Assembly (NCBI RefSeq): GCF_002240565.1
Contig: NZ_MZMO01000001.1
Coordinates: 1,860,001 to 1,924,000, forward strand
DNA: 64,000 nt
Reading direction: 5' to 3'
Source of the DNA: Clavibacter michiganensis subsp. insidiosus
Lineage (GTDB): Bacteria > Actinomycetota > Actinomycetes > Actinomycetales > Microbacteriaceae
Shown one piece after another: positions 45,990-55,135 of this stretch. Both the position numbers and the translations under genes were made by a program. The notes under the pieces were generated by a model. The model was not told the DNA's origin. It was given only the letters and a program-made list of their open reading frames with translations, and searched no databases. Within the stretch, counting starts at the first letter, position 1, and each line of letters opens with the position of its first letter.

Positions 45990-47035
45990 CGGGTGCTCCC
46001 AGGGGCGGTGCGGCGCTCGGCGCGGAGGTGGTCGGCGGCCTGGCGCTCCGCGTCGTAGCGCGTGTACGCGTCCACGATGCGGCCGACCAGGGTGTGTCGC
46101 ACGACGTCGTCGCTCGTGAGACGGGAGAAGTGGATGTCGTCCATCCCGTCGAGCACGCGCGTGACGAGCTGCAGGCCGCTGGACCCGGTGGGCAGGTCGA
46201 CCTGGGTGATGTCGCCCGTGACCACCATCTTCGAGCCGAAGCCGAGGCGCGTGAGGAACATCTTCATCTGCTCGGGCGTGGTGTTCTGGGCCTCGTCGAG
46301 CACGACGAACGCGTTGTTCAGCGTGCGGCCGCGCATGTAGGCGAGGGGCGCGACCTCGATGGTGTTCGAGGCCATGAGCTTCGGGACGAGCTCCGGATCC
46401 ATCATCTCGTTGAGCGCGTCGAACAGCGGGCGCAGGTACGGGTCGATCTTGTCGGTGAGCGAGCCGGGCAGGTAGCCGAGCCGCTCCCCCGCCTCGACGG
46501 CCGGGCGCGTGAGGATGATGCGCTCGACCTCCTTGCGCTGCAGCGCCTGGACGGCCTTCGCCATCGCGAGGTAGGTCTTGCCCGTACCCGCGGGGCCGAT
46601 GCCGAACACGATGGTGTTCTCGTCGATCGCCTGCACGTACTGCTTCTGGCCCTGCGTCTTCGGCCGGACGGTGCGGCCGCGCGACTGCACGATGGCCTCG
46701 CTCAGCACGTCGGACAGGGTCCGCGCGTCGTCCTCGCCGAGCCGGCGCGCGCTCGTCTCGATCTCCTGGGGTTCCACGTGCTGTCCGTCCTCCACCATCG
46801 CCACGACCTCGTCGATGAGCCGACGGGCCGCGGCCACATCCGCTCGGGTGCCGACGAGCGTGATCTCGTTGCCGCGGACCCGGACGTCGACGTCCGGGTG
46901 CTCGCGTTCGATCTGCCGGAGCAGCCGGTCCTGCGGCCCCAGGAGGCGCACCATGAGCACGCCGTCCATCGTCGCCGTCTGCTCGACGCGGTCATCCGCC
47001 GTCGATGCGTCGCCGCGCGGGTCAGAGCCCGACAT
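45986..47035 (-). CDS. PhoH-like protein (PhoH/YbeZ ATPase)
   Basis: A 349-residue ATPase. The N-terminal ~110 residues contain a KH-like fold ([20 protein letters not shown]), the PhoH domain follows with Walker A GPAGTGKT at 147-154, [19 protein letters not shown], Walker [22 protein letters not shown] and [16 protein letters not shown]. YbeZ-type PhoH proteins act with YbeY, encoded right after, in rRNA processing. Start at 47035 overlaps the HIT gene by 14 bases. Confidence 0.95.
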   Translation of the reverse strand: MSGSDPRGDASTADDRVEQTATMDGVLMVRLLGPQDRLLRQIEREHPDVDVRVRGNEITLVGTRADVAAARRLIDEVVAMVEDGQHVEPQEIETSARRLGEDDARTLSDVLSEAIVQSRGRTVRPKTQGQKQYVQAIDENTIVFGIGPAGTGKTYLAMAKAVQALQRKEVERIILTRPAVEAGERLGYLPGSLTDKIDPYLRPLFDALNEMMDPELVPKLMASNTIEVAPLAYMRGRTLNNAFVVLDEAQNTTPEQMKMFLTRLGFGSKMVVTGDITQVDLPTGSSGLQLVTRVLDGMDDIHFSRLTSDDVVRHTLVGRIVDAYTRYDAERQAADHLRAERRTAPGSTR

Positions 47036-47378
47036 GGTCCCCCTGGTCGAATCCGGCGAGCACGTGCGCGTGCACGTGGAACACGGTCTGGCCGGCGTCG
47101 GCCCCCGTGTTGAAGAGGAGGCGGAACTGCCCGCCCGCGCGCTCGGCGGCGATGCGCGACGCGAGGTCGACGACCTCCGCGAGGAGCGCGGGGTCGCCCG
47201 CGGCGAGCTCGACGACGTCGCGGTACGCGGCCGTCTTGGGCACGACGAGCACGTGCACGGGCGCCTTGGGCGCGATGTCCTCGAAGGCGATGACGCGGTC
47301 GGTCTCCGCGACGATCTCGGCCGGGATCTCGCGCGCGACGATGCGCTCGAAGACGGTGGGCTCTGGGCTGCTGGTCAT
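47022..47378 (-). CDS. HIT-family nucleotide-binding protein
   Basis: A 118-residue HINT-type hydrolase. The histidine triad HVHAHVL is at residues 101-107, preceded by FNTGADAGQTVFH; the N-terminal part has FERIVAREIPAEIVAETDRVIAFEDI and HVLVVPK. These proteins hydrolyse adenosine phosphoramidates or similar nucleotides. The position between rsmE and phoH is conserved in Actinobacteria. The ATG at 47378 is 28 bases after the rsmE stop. Confidence 0.94.
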   Translation of the reverse strand: MTSSPEPTVFERIVAREIPAEIVAETDRVIAFEDIAPKAPVHVLVVPKTAAYRDVVELAAGDPALLAEVVDLASRIAAERAGGQFRLLFNTGADAGQTVFHVHAHVLAGFDQGDHVGL

Positions 47379-47406
47379 GCGCCCAGCCTACGCGGGACCC
47401 GCGACG

Positions 47407-48159
47407 TCACCATCGCCCGAGCGCGGCGTTGACGAGCGCCAGCGCGGCCGGTCCGGCGGTGGACGTGCGGAGGATCCCCGGGCCGAGCGCCACCGGGATC
47501 GCGCCCGCCGCCCGCAGCGCCTCGACCTCGGCCGGGCCGATGCCGCCCTCGGGGCCGACCACGAGCAGCACGTCGCTCGCGGCGTCGCCGTCGGCCGTGG
47601 CCAGGTCGAGCCGCGACAGCCGCGCCTCGGCGGTCGGGTCGAGCACGAGCACGCGCGCGGTCGCTGCCATGCGCACGAGGTCCTTCGTCGTCGCGAGCGG
47701 CTCCACCTCGGGCACGCGGGGGCGGATGGACTGCTTCACGGCCTCGCAGACGATCGCGCGCCAGCGCTCCCGACCCTTGGCGACCTTGGCGCCCTCCCAC
47801 CGGGAGACCGAGCGCTGCGCCTGCCACGGGATCACGGCGTCGACGCCCAGCTCGGTCGCGGCCTGCACGGCGAGCTCGTCGCGGTCGCCCTTCGCGAGCG
47901 CCTGCACGAGCACGACGCGCGGCGACGGCGCCGGGTGCGCCTCGACGGACTCGACGCGCAGCTCCAGGCGCTGCGGATCCGCCGTCGTGACGACGCAGGA
48001 CGCGATGGTCCCGCGCCCGTCGCCGACGAGCAGGCCCTCCCCTGCGCGCACGCGGCTCACCGTGACGGCGTGCCGCGACTCCTGCGGTCCGAGCGCGACG
48101 ACGCGGCCGACGGCGAGGTCGGCCGCGTCGAGGTCGTCCGCGAGGTGGAAGTGCGCCAC
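47407..48159 (-). CDS. rsmE: 16S rRNA (uracil1498-N3)-methyltransferase
   Basis: Methylates U1498 of 16S rRNA with SAM. The 250-residue protein has an N-terminal PUA-like domain (LGPQESRHAVTVSRVRAGE) and a SPOUT knot with LVQALAKGDRDELAVQAATELGV, QAQRSVSRW and the SAM-binding LLVVGPEGGIGPAEVEAL plus LGPGILRTSTAGPAAL, the hallmark of the family. It starts with GTG 48159 two bases after the dnaJ stop. The same order dnaJ-rsmE-HIT-phoH occurs in many Actinobacteria. Confidence 0.95.
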   Translation of the reverse strand: MAHFHLADDLDAADLAVGRVVALGPQESRHAVTVSRVRAGEGLLVGDGRGTIASCVVTTADPQRLELRVESVEAHPAPSPRVVLVQALAKGDRDELAVQAATELGVDAVIPWQAQRSVSRWEGAKVAKGRERWRAIVCEAVKQSIRPRVPEVEPLATTKDLVRMAATARVLVLDPTAEARLSRLDLATADGDAASDVLLVVGPEGGIGPAEVEALRAAGAIPVALGPGILRTSTAGPAALALVNAALGRW

Positions 48160-48161
48160 GG

Positions 48162-49277
48162 TCAGACGTTGAGGAAGCGGTCGCGGAGCTTCTGGAACAG
48201 GCCCTGCTGGAAGTGCGCGAGGTGCGGCGCGGGGGCCTTGTTGCGGCGCGCGAACTGCTGGATGAGGTCGCGCTCCCTGTGGTCGAGCTTCTGCGGCGTG
48301 ACCACCTGGATGCCGATCTTGAGGTCGCCGCGCCCCGAACCGCGGAGCTTCGTCACGCCGCGGCCGCGCACCGTGATGATCTCGGCGCTCTGGATCCCGG
48401 GGCGCAGCTCCAGGTCGACGTCGCCGTCGAGCGCCTCGATGTGCGCGTCGCTGCCGAGGATGGCGTCGACCATGCTCACCTCGACGGTCGCGAGGAGGTC
48501 GTCGCCGTTGCGGCTGAACACCTCGTGGTGCGTGACCTTGATCTCGAGGTAGAGGTCGCCGTTCGGGCCGCCCGCCGGGCCGACCTCGCCGGAGCCGGGC
48601 ATCTGCAGGCGGAGGCCCGTGTCGACGCCGGCCGGGATGTCGACCGGCACGGTGCGGCGCGCGCGGACGCGGCCCTGGCCCTGGCAGGTGGGGCACGGGT
48701 GCGGGATGACGGTGCCGTAGCCGCGGCAGGTGCCGCACGGGCTCGACGTCATGACGTTGCCGAGCAGCGAGCGCACCTGGCGCTGGATGCTGCCGGAGCC
48801 GCGGCAGATGTCGCACGTGACGGCGCTCGTGCCGGGCTGGGCGCAGGAGCCGTGGCACGTGTCGCATACGACCGCCGTGTCGACCTCCAGGTCGCGGTGC
48901 ACGCCGAAGATGACCTCCTCGAGCTCGACCTCCACGCGCAGCAGCGCGTCCTGGCCGCGCTCCTGCCGCGAGCGCGGGCCGCGTCCGCCCCCGCCCTGCT
49001 GGCCGCCGAAGAACGTCTCGAAGATGTCGCCGAACCCGCCGAAGCCCTGGCCGCCCTGGCCGCCGAACCCGGCCTGCGGGCCGAGGTCGTACTGCTGGCG
49101 CTGCTGGGGATCCGACAGCACGTCGTACGCGTGCGTGACGAGCTTGAACCGCTCAGCGGCGTCGGGGGCGTCGTTGACGTCCGGGTGGAGCTGGCGCGCC
49201 TGCTTGCGGTACGCCTTCTTGATCTCCTCTGGCGTCGCCTCGCGGCTCACGCCGAGTACTTCGTAGTGGTCAGCCAC
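48162..49277 (-). CDS. dnaJ: Chaperone protein DnaJ (DnaJ2 type)
   Basis: Hsp40 co-chaperone of DnaK. The 371-residue protein has the J domain with HPD at 31-33, a Gly/Phe-rich linker ([17 protein letters not shown]), four zinc motifs and the C-terminal beta domains. The first zinc motif is CDTCHGSC, ending in Cys rather than Gly; the others read [16 protein letters not shown] and CPTCQGQG. It is cotranscribed with hrcA (60-base gap) and so should be under HrcA/CIRCE heat-shock control. A second dnaJ with dnaK is expected elsewhere in the genome. Confidence 0.96.
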   Translation of the reverse strand: MADHYEVLGVSREATPEEIKKAYRKQARQLHPDVNDAPDAAERFKLVTHAYDVLSDPQQRQQYDLGPQAGFGGQGGQGFGGFGDIFETFFGGQQGGGGRGPRSRQERGQDALLRVEVELEEVIFGVHRDLEVDTAVVCDTCHGSCAQPGTSAVTCDICRGSGSIQRQVRSLLGNVMTSSPCGTCRGYGTVIPHPCPTCQGQGRVRARRTVPVDIPAGVDTGLRLQMPGSGEVGPAGGPNGDLYLEIKVTHHEVFSRNGDDLLATVEVSMVDAILGSDAHIEALDGDVDLELRPGIQSAEIITVRGRGVTKLRGSGRGDLKIGIQVVTPQKLDHRERDLIQQFARRNKAPAPHLAHFQQGLFQKLRDRFLNV

Positions 49278-49337
49278 GTCGGGCCCTTCGGTGGTGATGG
49301 TCGTGGGGAACAGGGGCGGTGCGCCGGCGCGGGGCCG

Positions 49338-50360
49338 TCACCGCTCCTCGAGCAGGCGCGAGAGGTAGCGCGCGACCGCGCGCACCGACGCCATGTTGGT
49401 GGAGTAGTCCATCCGGGTCGGGCCCAGCACGCCGAGGCGCGCGAGCACCCCGCCGGACGAGCTGTAGCCGCTGGTGAGCACGCTGGTCTCGCCGAGGCCG
49501 AACGGGGCGTTCTCCCGGCCGATGCTCACCGAGACGCCGTGCTGGTCGGCCTCCATCTCGCCGAGCAGGCGGAGGAGCACCACCTGCTCCTCGATGGCCT
49601 CGAGGACGGGCGAGATGCTGCCGGGGAAGTCGCGCTCGGTGCGGGCGAGGTTCGCGGATCCCGCCAGCAGCAGCCGCTCCTGCCGGTTGGCGAGCACCTG
49701 CTCCACGAGCGTGCCCGCGAGCACCGACGCCGCGGCGCGCTGGCCGGGCTCGACCTCGTCGGAGAGGGTCTCGAGCCGGGCGGCCGCCTCGGCGAGGCCG
49801 AGCCCGCCGACGGCCTGGTTGATCCGCGTGCGCATGACCGCGAGGAACGCGTCGTCCGGATCGCCCGCGAGCTCCACGACGCGCTGCTCGACGCGGCCCG
49901 TGTCGGTGATGAGCACCGTGAGCACGCGCGTGGTCGACAGCGCCACGAGCTCGACGTGCTTCACGTGGCTCGTGGCGAGCGACGGGTACTGCACGAGCGC
50001 GACCTGGTTGGTGAGCTGCGCGAGGAGGCGCACGGTGCGCGCGAGCACGTCGTCGAGGTCGACGGACTCGCCGAGGAACACGTGGATCGCCTGGCGCTGC
50101 GCGGGCGTCAGCGGACGCACGTCGGCGAGCTGGTCAACGAAGAAGCGGTACCCCTTGCCCGTCGGCACGCGCCCGGACGAGGTGTGCGGCGCGGCGATCA
50201 GCTCCTCCTCCTCGAGGAGGGCCATGTCGTTGCGGATGGTGGCGGCCGAGACGCCGAAGGCGTGGCGCTCGACGATGGACTTGGAGCCCACGGGCTCCCG
50301 CGAGGACACGTAGTCCTTCACGATCACCCGGAGGACGTCGAGTCCGCGTTCCGAGACCAT
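49338..50360 (-). CDS. hrcA: Heat-inducible transcription repressor HrcA
   Basis: Represses heat-shock genes by binding the CIRCE inverted repeat. The 340-residue protein begins with a winged helix (LDVLRVIVKDYVSSREPVGSKSIVE, then VSAATIRNDMALLEEEELIAAPHTSSGRVPTGKGYRFFVDQL), followed by a GAF-like dimer domain with an insertion. The C terminus has GVLGPTRMDYSTNMASVRAVARYLS, typical of the family. A CIRCE-like element lies 12 to 39 bases before its own ATG, so it controls itself and dnaJ. First gene of an eight-gene transcript to era. Confidence 0.96.
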   Translation of the reverse strand: MVSERGLDVLRVIVKDYVSSREPVGSKSIVERHAFGVSAATIRNDMALLEEEELIAAPHTSSGRVPTGKGYRFFVDQLADVRPLTPAQRQAIHVFLGESVDLDDVLARTVRLLAQLTNQVALVQYPSLATSHVKHVELVALSTTRVLTVLITDTGRVEQRVVELAGDPDDAFLAVMRTRINQAVGGLGLAEAAARLETLSDEVEPGQRAAASVLAGTLVEQVLANRQERLLLAGSANLARTERDFPGSISPVLEAIEEQVVLLRLLGEMEADQHGVSVSIGRENAPFGLGETSVLTSGYSSSGGVLARLGVLGPTRMDYSTNMASVRAVARYLSRLLEER

Positions 50361-50372
50361 GGCGGCTCCCTC

Positions 50373-50399
50373 CTGGCACTCGTCGGTTCTGACTGCCAA
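50373..50399 (-). promoter_or_regulatory. CIRCE operator for the hrcA-dnaJ operon
   Basis: Read on the minus strand: TTGGCAGTC, nine bases, GAGTGCCAG. The consensus is TTAGCACTC-N9-GAGTGCTAA; 14 of 18 arm positions match and the spacer is exactly nine. The 3' arm abuts the GGAGGGAG ribosome binding site of hrcA, so HrcA binding would block both transcription and access to the start. Just upstream TACGAT (50404-50399) could be the -10 box. Confidence 0.85.
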
Positions 50400-50547
50400 T
50401 CGTACCGCGGGTCCGCGGGTGCTCGGCGTTGCCGGGCGCGCGCCGTCGGCGGTACCGTGGATGAGCCCGGTGCTGCCTGGCTCCACGCACGATCCGTCCG
50501 CGTCCGCCGATCCCCGGTCGTCGCCCGGCACCGAGAGGCTCTCCGCG

Positions 50548-50943
50548 ATGTCCGCACCCGATCCCCACCCGTACGGCGCGCCCGCTCCGCTCACGCCGAG
50601 CGAGGACCGCCTCTGGGCGTCGCTCACGCACTTCCTCGCGATCCTCATCGTGCCGTCGTTCATCGTCTGGCTCGTGTTCCGCGAGCGCGGCCGGTTCACC
50701 GACCAGGAGGGCAAGGAGGCGACCAACTGGACCATCAACGTCGCGGGCGCCCTCGTCGTCCTCAACGTGCTGCAGGCGGTGTTCCTCGTGATCCCCTTCC
50801 TCGGGATCATCCTCAACCTCCTCCTCGGCCTCGTGATCTTCGCGGTGGTCGTGGTCAACATCGTGTTCGCGATCATCGGCGGCACGCGCGTCCAGGCCGG
50901 CCGGCCCTACCGCTACCCGCTCAACATCCGTTGGATCAAGTAG
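50548..50943 (+). CDS. DUF4870-family small membrane protein
   Basis: A 131-residue protein with a short Pro-rich N-terminal tail, then LWASLTHFLAILIVPSFIVWLVF, RFTDQEGKEATNWTINV, and two further helices ending in GGTRVQAGRPYRYPLNIRWIK. The DxQGKEAxNWxI element and three to four helices are characteristic of DUF4870 (Tic20-like) proteins. Function unknown. I choose the ATG at 50548 because GAGAGG precedes it; an in-frame extension to 50359 lies over the hrcA promoter and is unlikely. Possibly cotranscribed with the VOC gene that starts ten bases later. Confidence 0.87.
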   Translation: MSAPDPHPYGAPAPLTPSEDRLWASLTHFLAILIVPSFIVWLVFRERGRFTDQEGKEATNWTINVAGALVVLNVLQAVFLVIPFLGIILNLLLGLVIFAVVVVNIVFAIIGGTRVQAGRPYRYPLNIRWIK

Positions 50944-50953
50944 GCGGTCGCCC

Positions 50954-51367
50954 GTGAGCGCCCGGATCCGGCACGTCGCCATCGACTGCGGGGACCCGCA
51001 CGCGCTCTCCCTCTTCTGGGCCGGCGTGACGGGCTTCGCGGAGGACCCGGACGAGCCGAACCTCCCCGGCGAGGACGTGGCATGGCTCGGCGACCCCGTC
51101 TCGGGACTCGGGATCATCCTGCAGCGGGCGGACAGCCCCAAGACGACGAAGAACCGGCTCCACCTCGACCTGGCGCCCGACGACCGCACGCGCGACGAGG
51201 AGGTCGACCGCGTGCTCGAGCTCGGAGCGTCGCTCGTCGCCGACCGGCGCAACGCGGACGGCAGCGGCTGGGTCGTGCTCGCGGATCCCGAGGGCAACGA
51301 GTTCTGCGTGGAGCGCAGCGACGCCGAGCGCGAGGCCGGCGACGAGGTGGGCGCGGTCGTCCTCTGA
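50954..51367 (+). CDS. VOC-superfamily (glyoxalase-like) protein
   Basis: A 137-residue protein of the glyoxalase/bleomycin-resistance superfamily. It starts with IRHVAIDCGDPHALSLFWAGVTGF, continues with LGIILQRADSPKTTKNRLHLDL, in which the histidine is a metal-ligand position, and ends with WVVLADPEGNEFCVERS, the usual C-terminal DPEGNxFC. This subfamily is common in Actinobacteria and functionally undefined. The start is GTG 50954, ten bases after the DUF4870 stop. Converges with hemW. Confidence 0.88.
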   Translation: MSARIRHVAIDCGDPHALSLFWAGVTGFAEDPDEPNLPGEDVAWLGDPVSGLGIILQRADSPKTTKNRLHLDLAPDDRTRDEEVDRVLELGASLVADRRNADGSGWVVLADPEGNEFCVERSDAEREAGDEVGAVVL

Positions 51368-51385
51368 CGCCCGGCCGGGCCGCGG

Positions 51386-52609
51386 CTAGTCCTCGAGCAG
51401 CCGGCGCACGACGGCGTCGGCCAGAAGGCGCCCCTGCAGCGTGAGCACGAGGGTGCCGGAGAGCGCGGCACGCGGATCCACCAGGCCGTCCGCGATCAGG
51501 CCCGCGACCTGGCGGCGGCCCTCCGCGGTGAGCGTCGGGATCGCCAGCCCGTCGCGGATGCGGGCGCCGAGGAGCACGCGCTCCACCTCGCGCGTCGCGT
51601 CGTCGAGCGATTCGCGTCCCGCGCCGGGTGAGGCGCCTGCTAGCACGCGGTCGGCGTACGCGGCGGGGTGCTTGACGTTCCACCAGCGGACGCCGCCCAC
51701 GTGGCTGTGCGCGCCCGGTCCCACGCCCCACCAGTCGTGGCCCTGCCAGTAGGCGAGGTTGTGGCGGCTGCGACGGCCGTCGCGCGCCCAGTTGCTCACC
51801 TCGTACCACTCGTAGCCGGCCTCGCCCAGCAGGCGGTCGGCGAGCTCGTACATGTCGGCCTGGAGGTCCTCGTCGGGCTCGGGCACCTCGCCGCGGCGGA
51901 TCTGCCGCGCGAGCTTCGTCCCCGGCTCGACGATGAGCGCGTACGCGGACAGGTGGTCGGGCTCCTGCGCGATCGCCTGCTCGAGCGAGGCGCGCCAGTC
52001 GTCGATGGTCTCCCCCGGCGTCCCGTAGATGAGGTCGAGGCTCACCTCGAGGCCGGCCGCCCGGGCGCCGCGGACGACGGGCGCGATGCGCGCGGGATCG
52101 TGCGTACGCTCCAGCGTCGCGAGCACGCGCGGCACGGCGGACTGCATGCCAAAGGAGACGCGCGTGAAGCCGCCCGTCGCGAGGGCCGCGAGGTACGCGT
52201 CGTCGACGCTGTCGGGGTTCGCCTCCGTGGTGACCTCGGCGCCCTCGGCGATGCCCCACGTGTCGCGCACGGCGTCGAGCATGCGGACGAGGTCCTTCAC
52301 CGGGAGGAGCGTCGGCGTGCCGCCGCCGAGGAAGACGGTGGAGGCGGGACGCGGGGGGACGCCCGACTCGTGCAGCGCGGATGCGGCGAAGCCCACCTCC
52401 TGCACGGCCTGCGATGCGTAGTCGGACTGCTTCACGCCGCGCAGCTCCGGTGCCGTGTAGGTGTTGAAGTCGCAGTAGCCGCAGCGGACGCGGCAGAACG
52501 GGACGTGCAGGTAGACGCCGAACGCGCGGGTCTCGGCGTCGACCGCGGCGGAGGCCGGCAGCAGCCCGTCGGCGGGGGCGGGATCGGCGAGGGGCAGGGC
52601 GGACGGCAT
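51386..52609 (-). CDS. hemW: Heme chaperone HemW (coproporphyrinogen oxidase-like radical SAM protein)
   Basis: A 407-residue radical-SAM protein. The iron-sulfur motif FCRVRCGYCDFN has cysteines at 39, 43 and 46; VFLGGGTPTLLP, VTTEANPDSVDDAYLAAL, RVSFGMQSAVPRVLATLERTH and SLDLIYGTPGETIDDW are characteristic of HemW/HemN. It lacks the HemN-specific N-terminal extension, so it is likely the heme chaperone rather than oxygen-independent coproporphyrinogen oxidase. The start at ATG 52609 is preceded by a divergent ~75-base gap to the HAD gene. Confidence 0.94.
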   Translation of the reverse strand: MPSALPLADPAPADGLLPASAAVDAETRAFGVYLHVPFCRVRCGYCDFNTYTAPELRGVKQSDYASQAVQEVGFAASALHESGVPPRPASTVFLGGGTPTLLPVKDLVRMLDAVRDTWGIAEGAEVTTEANPDSVDDAYLAALATGGFTRVSFGMQSAVPRVLATLERTHDPARIAPVVRGARAAGLEVSLDLIYGTPGETIDDWRASLEQAIAQEPDHLSAYALIVEPGTKLARQIRRGEVPEPDEDLQADMYELADRLLGEAGYEWYEVSNWARDGRRSRHNLAYWQGHDWWGVGPGAHSHVGGVRWWNVKHPAAYADRVLAGASPGAGRESLDDATREVERVLLGARIRDGLAIPTLTAEGRRQVAGLIADGLVDPRAALSGTLVLTLQGRLLADAVVRRLLED

Positions 52610-52684
52610 CCGTCCATCATCCCCCGCGCGGGGAGCACCTCGGTGCGGTCCGTGCCCGACCCCGCCCTCCGGCAGGATGGGCGC

Positions 52685-53386
52685 ATGACCGACGCCTCCT
52701 CGCCCCGGCCCCTGCACGTCCTGTGGGACGTCGACGGCACGCTCCTGCTCAACGGCCCGCGCGCCGGGGGCATGTACCACCGCGCGATCGAGCTCGCCGC
52801 GGGCGAGGAGCTCGAGGACCGCACGGTCCACGCGCACGGGAAGACGGACGGCCAGATCATCTGGGAGACGCTCGACCTCTACGGCCTGCCCGCCTCGCTG
52901 CACGCCGCGGTCCGCGAGCAGCTCGAGGGGATGTCGCGCGTCGAGCACTACGGTGCCGGACGCCGCGAGGTGCCGGTCGGCGTGCCGCGGCTCGTCGCCG
53001 ACGTCGCCGCGCGCGGCTGGGTGAACGCGCTGCTCACCGGCAACTCGCCGCTCCGCGCGCGCTACAAGCTGGACGGGGCGGGGCTCGACGTCGGCCTGTT
53101 CGACTGGGACGCGTCGTTCTTCGGGCATGAGGCGCGGATCCGCAGCGACCTCACGCTCCGCGCCGCGGAGGCGCTGGCCGGGGCCGCGGTCGTGATCATC
53201 GGCGACACCCCCGCCGACGGCGTCGCGGCCGAGGCGGCCGGCTTCCCGTTCGTGGCCGTCGCCACGGGCGCCTACGACGTCGCGCAGCTCCGGTCGCCGG
53301 ACGCGCACGCGGCCGTCGTGGTCCCCGATCTCCAGGCCGGCCACGACGAGGTCATGGCGTACCTGGACGGGCTCGCCGCGGGCTGA
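52685..53386 (+). CDS. HAD-family hydrolase
   Basis: A 233-residue phosphatase-like protein. Motif I WDVDGTLLLNG near residue 14, an alpha-helical cap (residues 20-95), motif II LLTGNSPLRARYKLDGAGL, motif III region around HEARIRSDL, and motif IV VIIGDTPADGVAAEAAGF. Similar to phosphoglycolate-phosphatase-type HAD enzymes; the substrate is unknown. Converges with the DUF1990 gene with 21 bases between the stops. Confidence 0.9.
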   Translation: MTDASSPRPLHVLWDVDGTLLLNGPRAGGMYHRAIELAAGEELEDRTVHAHGKTDGQIIWETLDLYGLPASLHAAVREQLEGMSRVEHYGAGRREVPVGVPRLVADVAARGWVNALLTGNSPLRARYKLDGAGLDVGLFDWDASFFGHEARIRSDLTLRAAEALAGAAVVIIGDTPADGVAAEAAGFPFVAVATGAYDVAQLRSPDAHAAVVVPDLQAGHDEVMAYLDGLAAG

Positions 53387-53407
53387 TCCCGTGCGGCGGG
53401 CGGCGGA

Positions 53408-54061
53408 TCAGGCGGACGCGACCGCCGGGTGCAGCGACCGCAGGTACCGGCGCATGAAGACGCCCTGCACGATCCGGAGCACCGGGCTGGCCAGCCGCAT
53501 CGGCCACGACGCCGGTCGCGAGAAGACGCGCAGGGTGAGCCACACGCTGCCGTCGGGCTCCCGGGAGACGAGGAACGCCTCCTCGCCGCTCAGCGGGTGC
53601 CCGTGCACGGTGCCGTACGCGAAGCCGACCCGGTCGGTCTCCTGCACGGTGTACACGACGCGGACGGGTGCCTCGGGGTGGAACGGACCGAACGGCATGC
53701 GCAGCACGGCTGACGTGCCCGACGTGATCCACGCAGTGCCGTCGTCGCCGTACAGCGTCTCGCGCGGCCGGTCGACGGGCACCTGGGGCACCCCGTCCTC
53801 GTCGAACTCGAGGCCGGTGTAGCCGGGGTCGTCCGGCACCTCCTGCTCGATGCGCGTGACCTTGATCCCGCTGCCGCGCTGCACGCCCCACGTCATGAGG
53901 AGGGCGACGGCCTGCTCGAAGCGCTCGTCGCCGCTGCCGAGCCGGGCGCTCGCCTCGGCGGGACGGTAGCCCTCGGGCGGGTAGGTCATGATGTCGACGG
54001 CCTGGGTGCCGCCGACGGAGCCGTACGTGACGGCGGTCGCGGTGTAGGTGCTACGGCGCAT
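53408..54061 (-). CDS. DUF1990-family protein
   Basis: A 217-residue protein starting MRRSTYTATAVTYGSVGGTQ, followed by PPEGYRPAEASARLGSGDERFEQAVALLMTWGVQRGSG, VRVVYTVQETDRVGFAYGTVHGHPLSGEEAFLV and WLTLRVFSRPASW, the layout of DUF1990 proteins, which have a SRPBCC/START-like fold. Function unknown; plant and actinobacterial homologues exist. The start at 54061 matches the family N terminus better than the in-frame ATG at 54157. Confidence 0.85.
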   Translation of the reverse strand: MRRSTYTATAVTYGSVGGTQAVDIMTYPPEGYRPAEASARLGSGDERFEQAVALLMTWGVQRGSGIKVTRIEQEVPDDPGYTGLEFDEDGVPQVPVDRPRETLYGDDGTAWITSGTSAVLRMPFGPFHPEAPVRVVYTVQETDRVGFAYGTVHGHPLSGEEAFLVSREPDGSVWLTLRVFSRPASWPMRLASPVLRIVQGVFMRRYLRSLHPAVASA

Positions 54062-54355
54062 GCCGTCAAGACTACGGCGTGTCGCTGGGCGTCCCGCGCG
54101 TGCCGACGACGCGGCCTCTGCCATCCGTCGCGCCGCCGGATCGGGGGTGGACATCATCCGTCATCCCTGCGGAGGACGTGCGGGCCCCGCCCGTCATCCC
54201 GGCGCCGTAGCGCCCACCGGAGCGTCACCGGATCGTGACCTGGACGAGCGCGGGGCGACCTCCGCGCCCCCTAGCCTTCACACGACGACGGGCCTCCCGG
54301 CGCCGCCCCCACCCCATCCCGACGCTCCCCGTCGATCATCGGAAGGCTCTCCCGC
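54062..54355. promoter_or_regulatory. Divergent upstream region of secreted repeat protein gene
   Basis: About 294 bases without a gene. The last ~50 bases resemble the leader of the downstream paralogue: CCACCCCATCC at 54309-54319, CGACGCTC at 54320-54327 and CGGAAGG at the ribosome binding site recur before the second gene in the same order. A TAGCCT at about 54272 may be a -10 box; the paralogue has TAGCTT at a similar place. Confidence 0.4.
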
Positions 54356-55135
54356 ATGCTCCGCTCCCTCACCGCCCTCGCCGTCGTCGGCACCCTCGCC
54401 GTCGGCGGTCTCGTGGTCGCGACCCCCGCATCCGCCGCATCGGCGAGCGGCACGTTCTACTCGGTGCCCTACGACTCGACGCTCTTCGAGGTCTCTACGG
54501 TCGACGGTCGCCCGTACGTCGAGCCCGCGTCCTTCGAGTCGTGGCGCTCCGCCGGCTTCCCCAAGCCGGTCGCCGCCCCGACGGACTATCGACGATTCAC
54601 CTGGGACGCGACGATCTACGCCGTCTCAGCGGCGGGCTCCGCCTCCTTCTCCACCTACATCGACGGCGCCCAGTGGCGGCGCGTGGGATCCCCCGCACCC
54701 CGCACCGACCGACTCACCCCCTCGGCCACGATCCTCCAGTACCAGGGCTCGGACGAGCTCTTCGTCGTCGACGGCGGACCCTCCTGGGCAGATGACAACC
54801 CGGGCTACCACCAGCTGACCTTCGCCGAGTACGCGCACCTCGGCTACCCGGCGGTGGACCAGACCTCGCCGCGCATCTTCACGAAGCTCTCGTGGAACCC
54901 GACGCTCGTCGGGCCCATCTCGAGCACGGGCGAGACCGGCCCGGTGCCGTTCGACGTGTGGGACTACTTCGCCCGCCCCACGCCCGCCGTGGTCGCCTCC
55001 TACGACGGTGACAAGTTCTGCCAGGCTGCCGGAGCGGACGAGATCCGCTACATCGGCCAGGCCGCTCCGGATGGCATGGCGCTGACGTTCGGCGAGTGGG
55101 TCGCGGCTGGATCGCCGAAGCCCGCCACCTGCTGA
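54356..55135 (+). CDS. Secreted repeat protein of unknown family (paralogue 1)
   Basis: A 259-residue protein I do not recognise. Residues 1-29 are a Sec signal peptide (hydrophobic core, ATPASAASA cleavage region). The mature part consists of five repeats of ~43-52 residues, each ending in a W/Y-x3-G-x-P-x-P-like signature: FESWRSAGFPKP (60-71), AQWRRVGSPAP (105-115), FAEYAHLGYPA (156-166), FDVWDYFARPTP (199-210), FGEWVAAGSPKP (245-256). Repeat cores include DSTLFEV and DATIYAV. Only two cysteines, C222 and the terminal C259, flank the last repeat and may form a disulfide. No sortase or lipid anchor. Strong GGAAGG ribosome binding site. A tandem paralogue follows. Confidence 0.88.
   Translation: MLRSLTALAVVGTLAVGGLVVATPASAASASGTFYSVPYDSTLFEVSTVDGRPYVEPASFESWRSAGFPKPVAAPTDYRRFTWDATIYAVSAAGSASFSTYIDGAQWRRVGSPAPRTDRLTPSATILQYQGSDELFVVDGGPSWADDNPGYHQLTFAEYAHLGYPAVDQTSPRIFTKLSWNPTLVGPISSTGETGPVPFDVWDYFARPTPAVVASYDGDKFCQAAGADEIRYIGQAAPDGMALTFGEWVAAGSPKPATC

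Noticed and set aside
48213..50957. Open frame of over 900 codons on the plus strand
   Set aside because: Antisense of dnaJ and hrcA. Composition is Val/Ala/Arg/Glu-rich without motifs; the opposite strand has well-supported genes.
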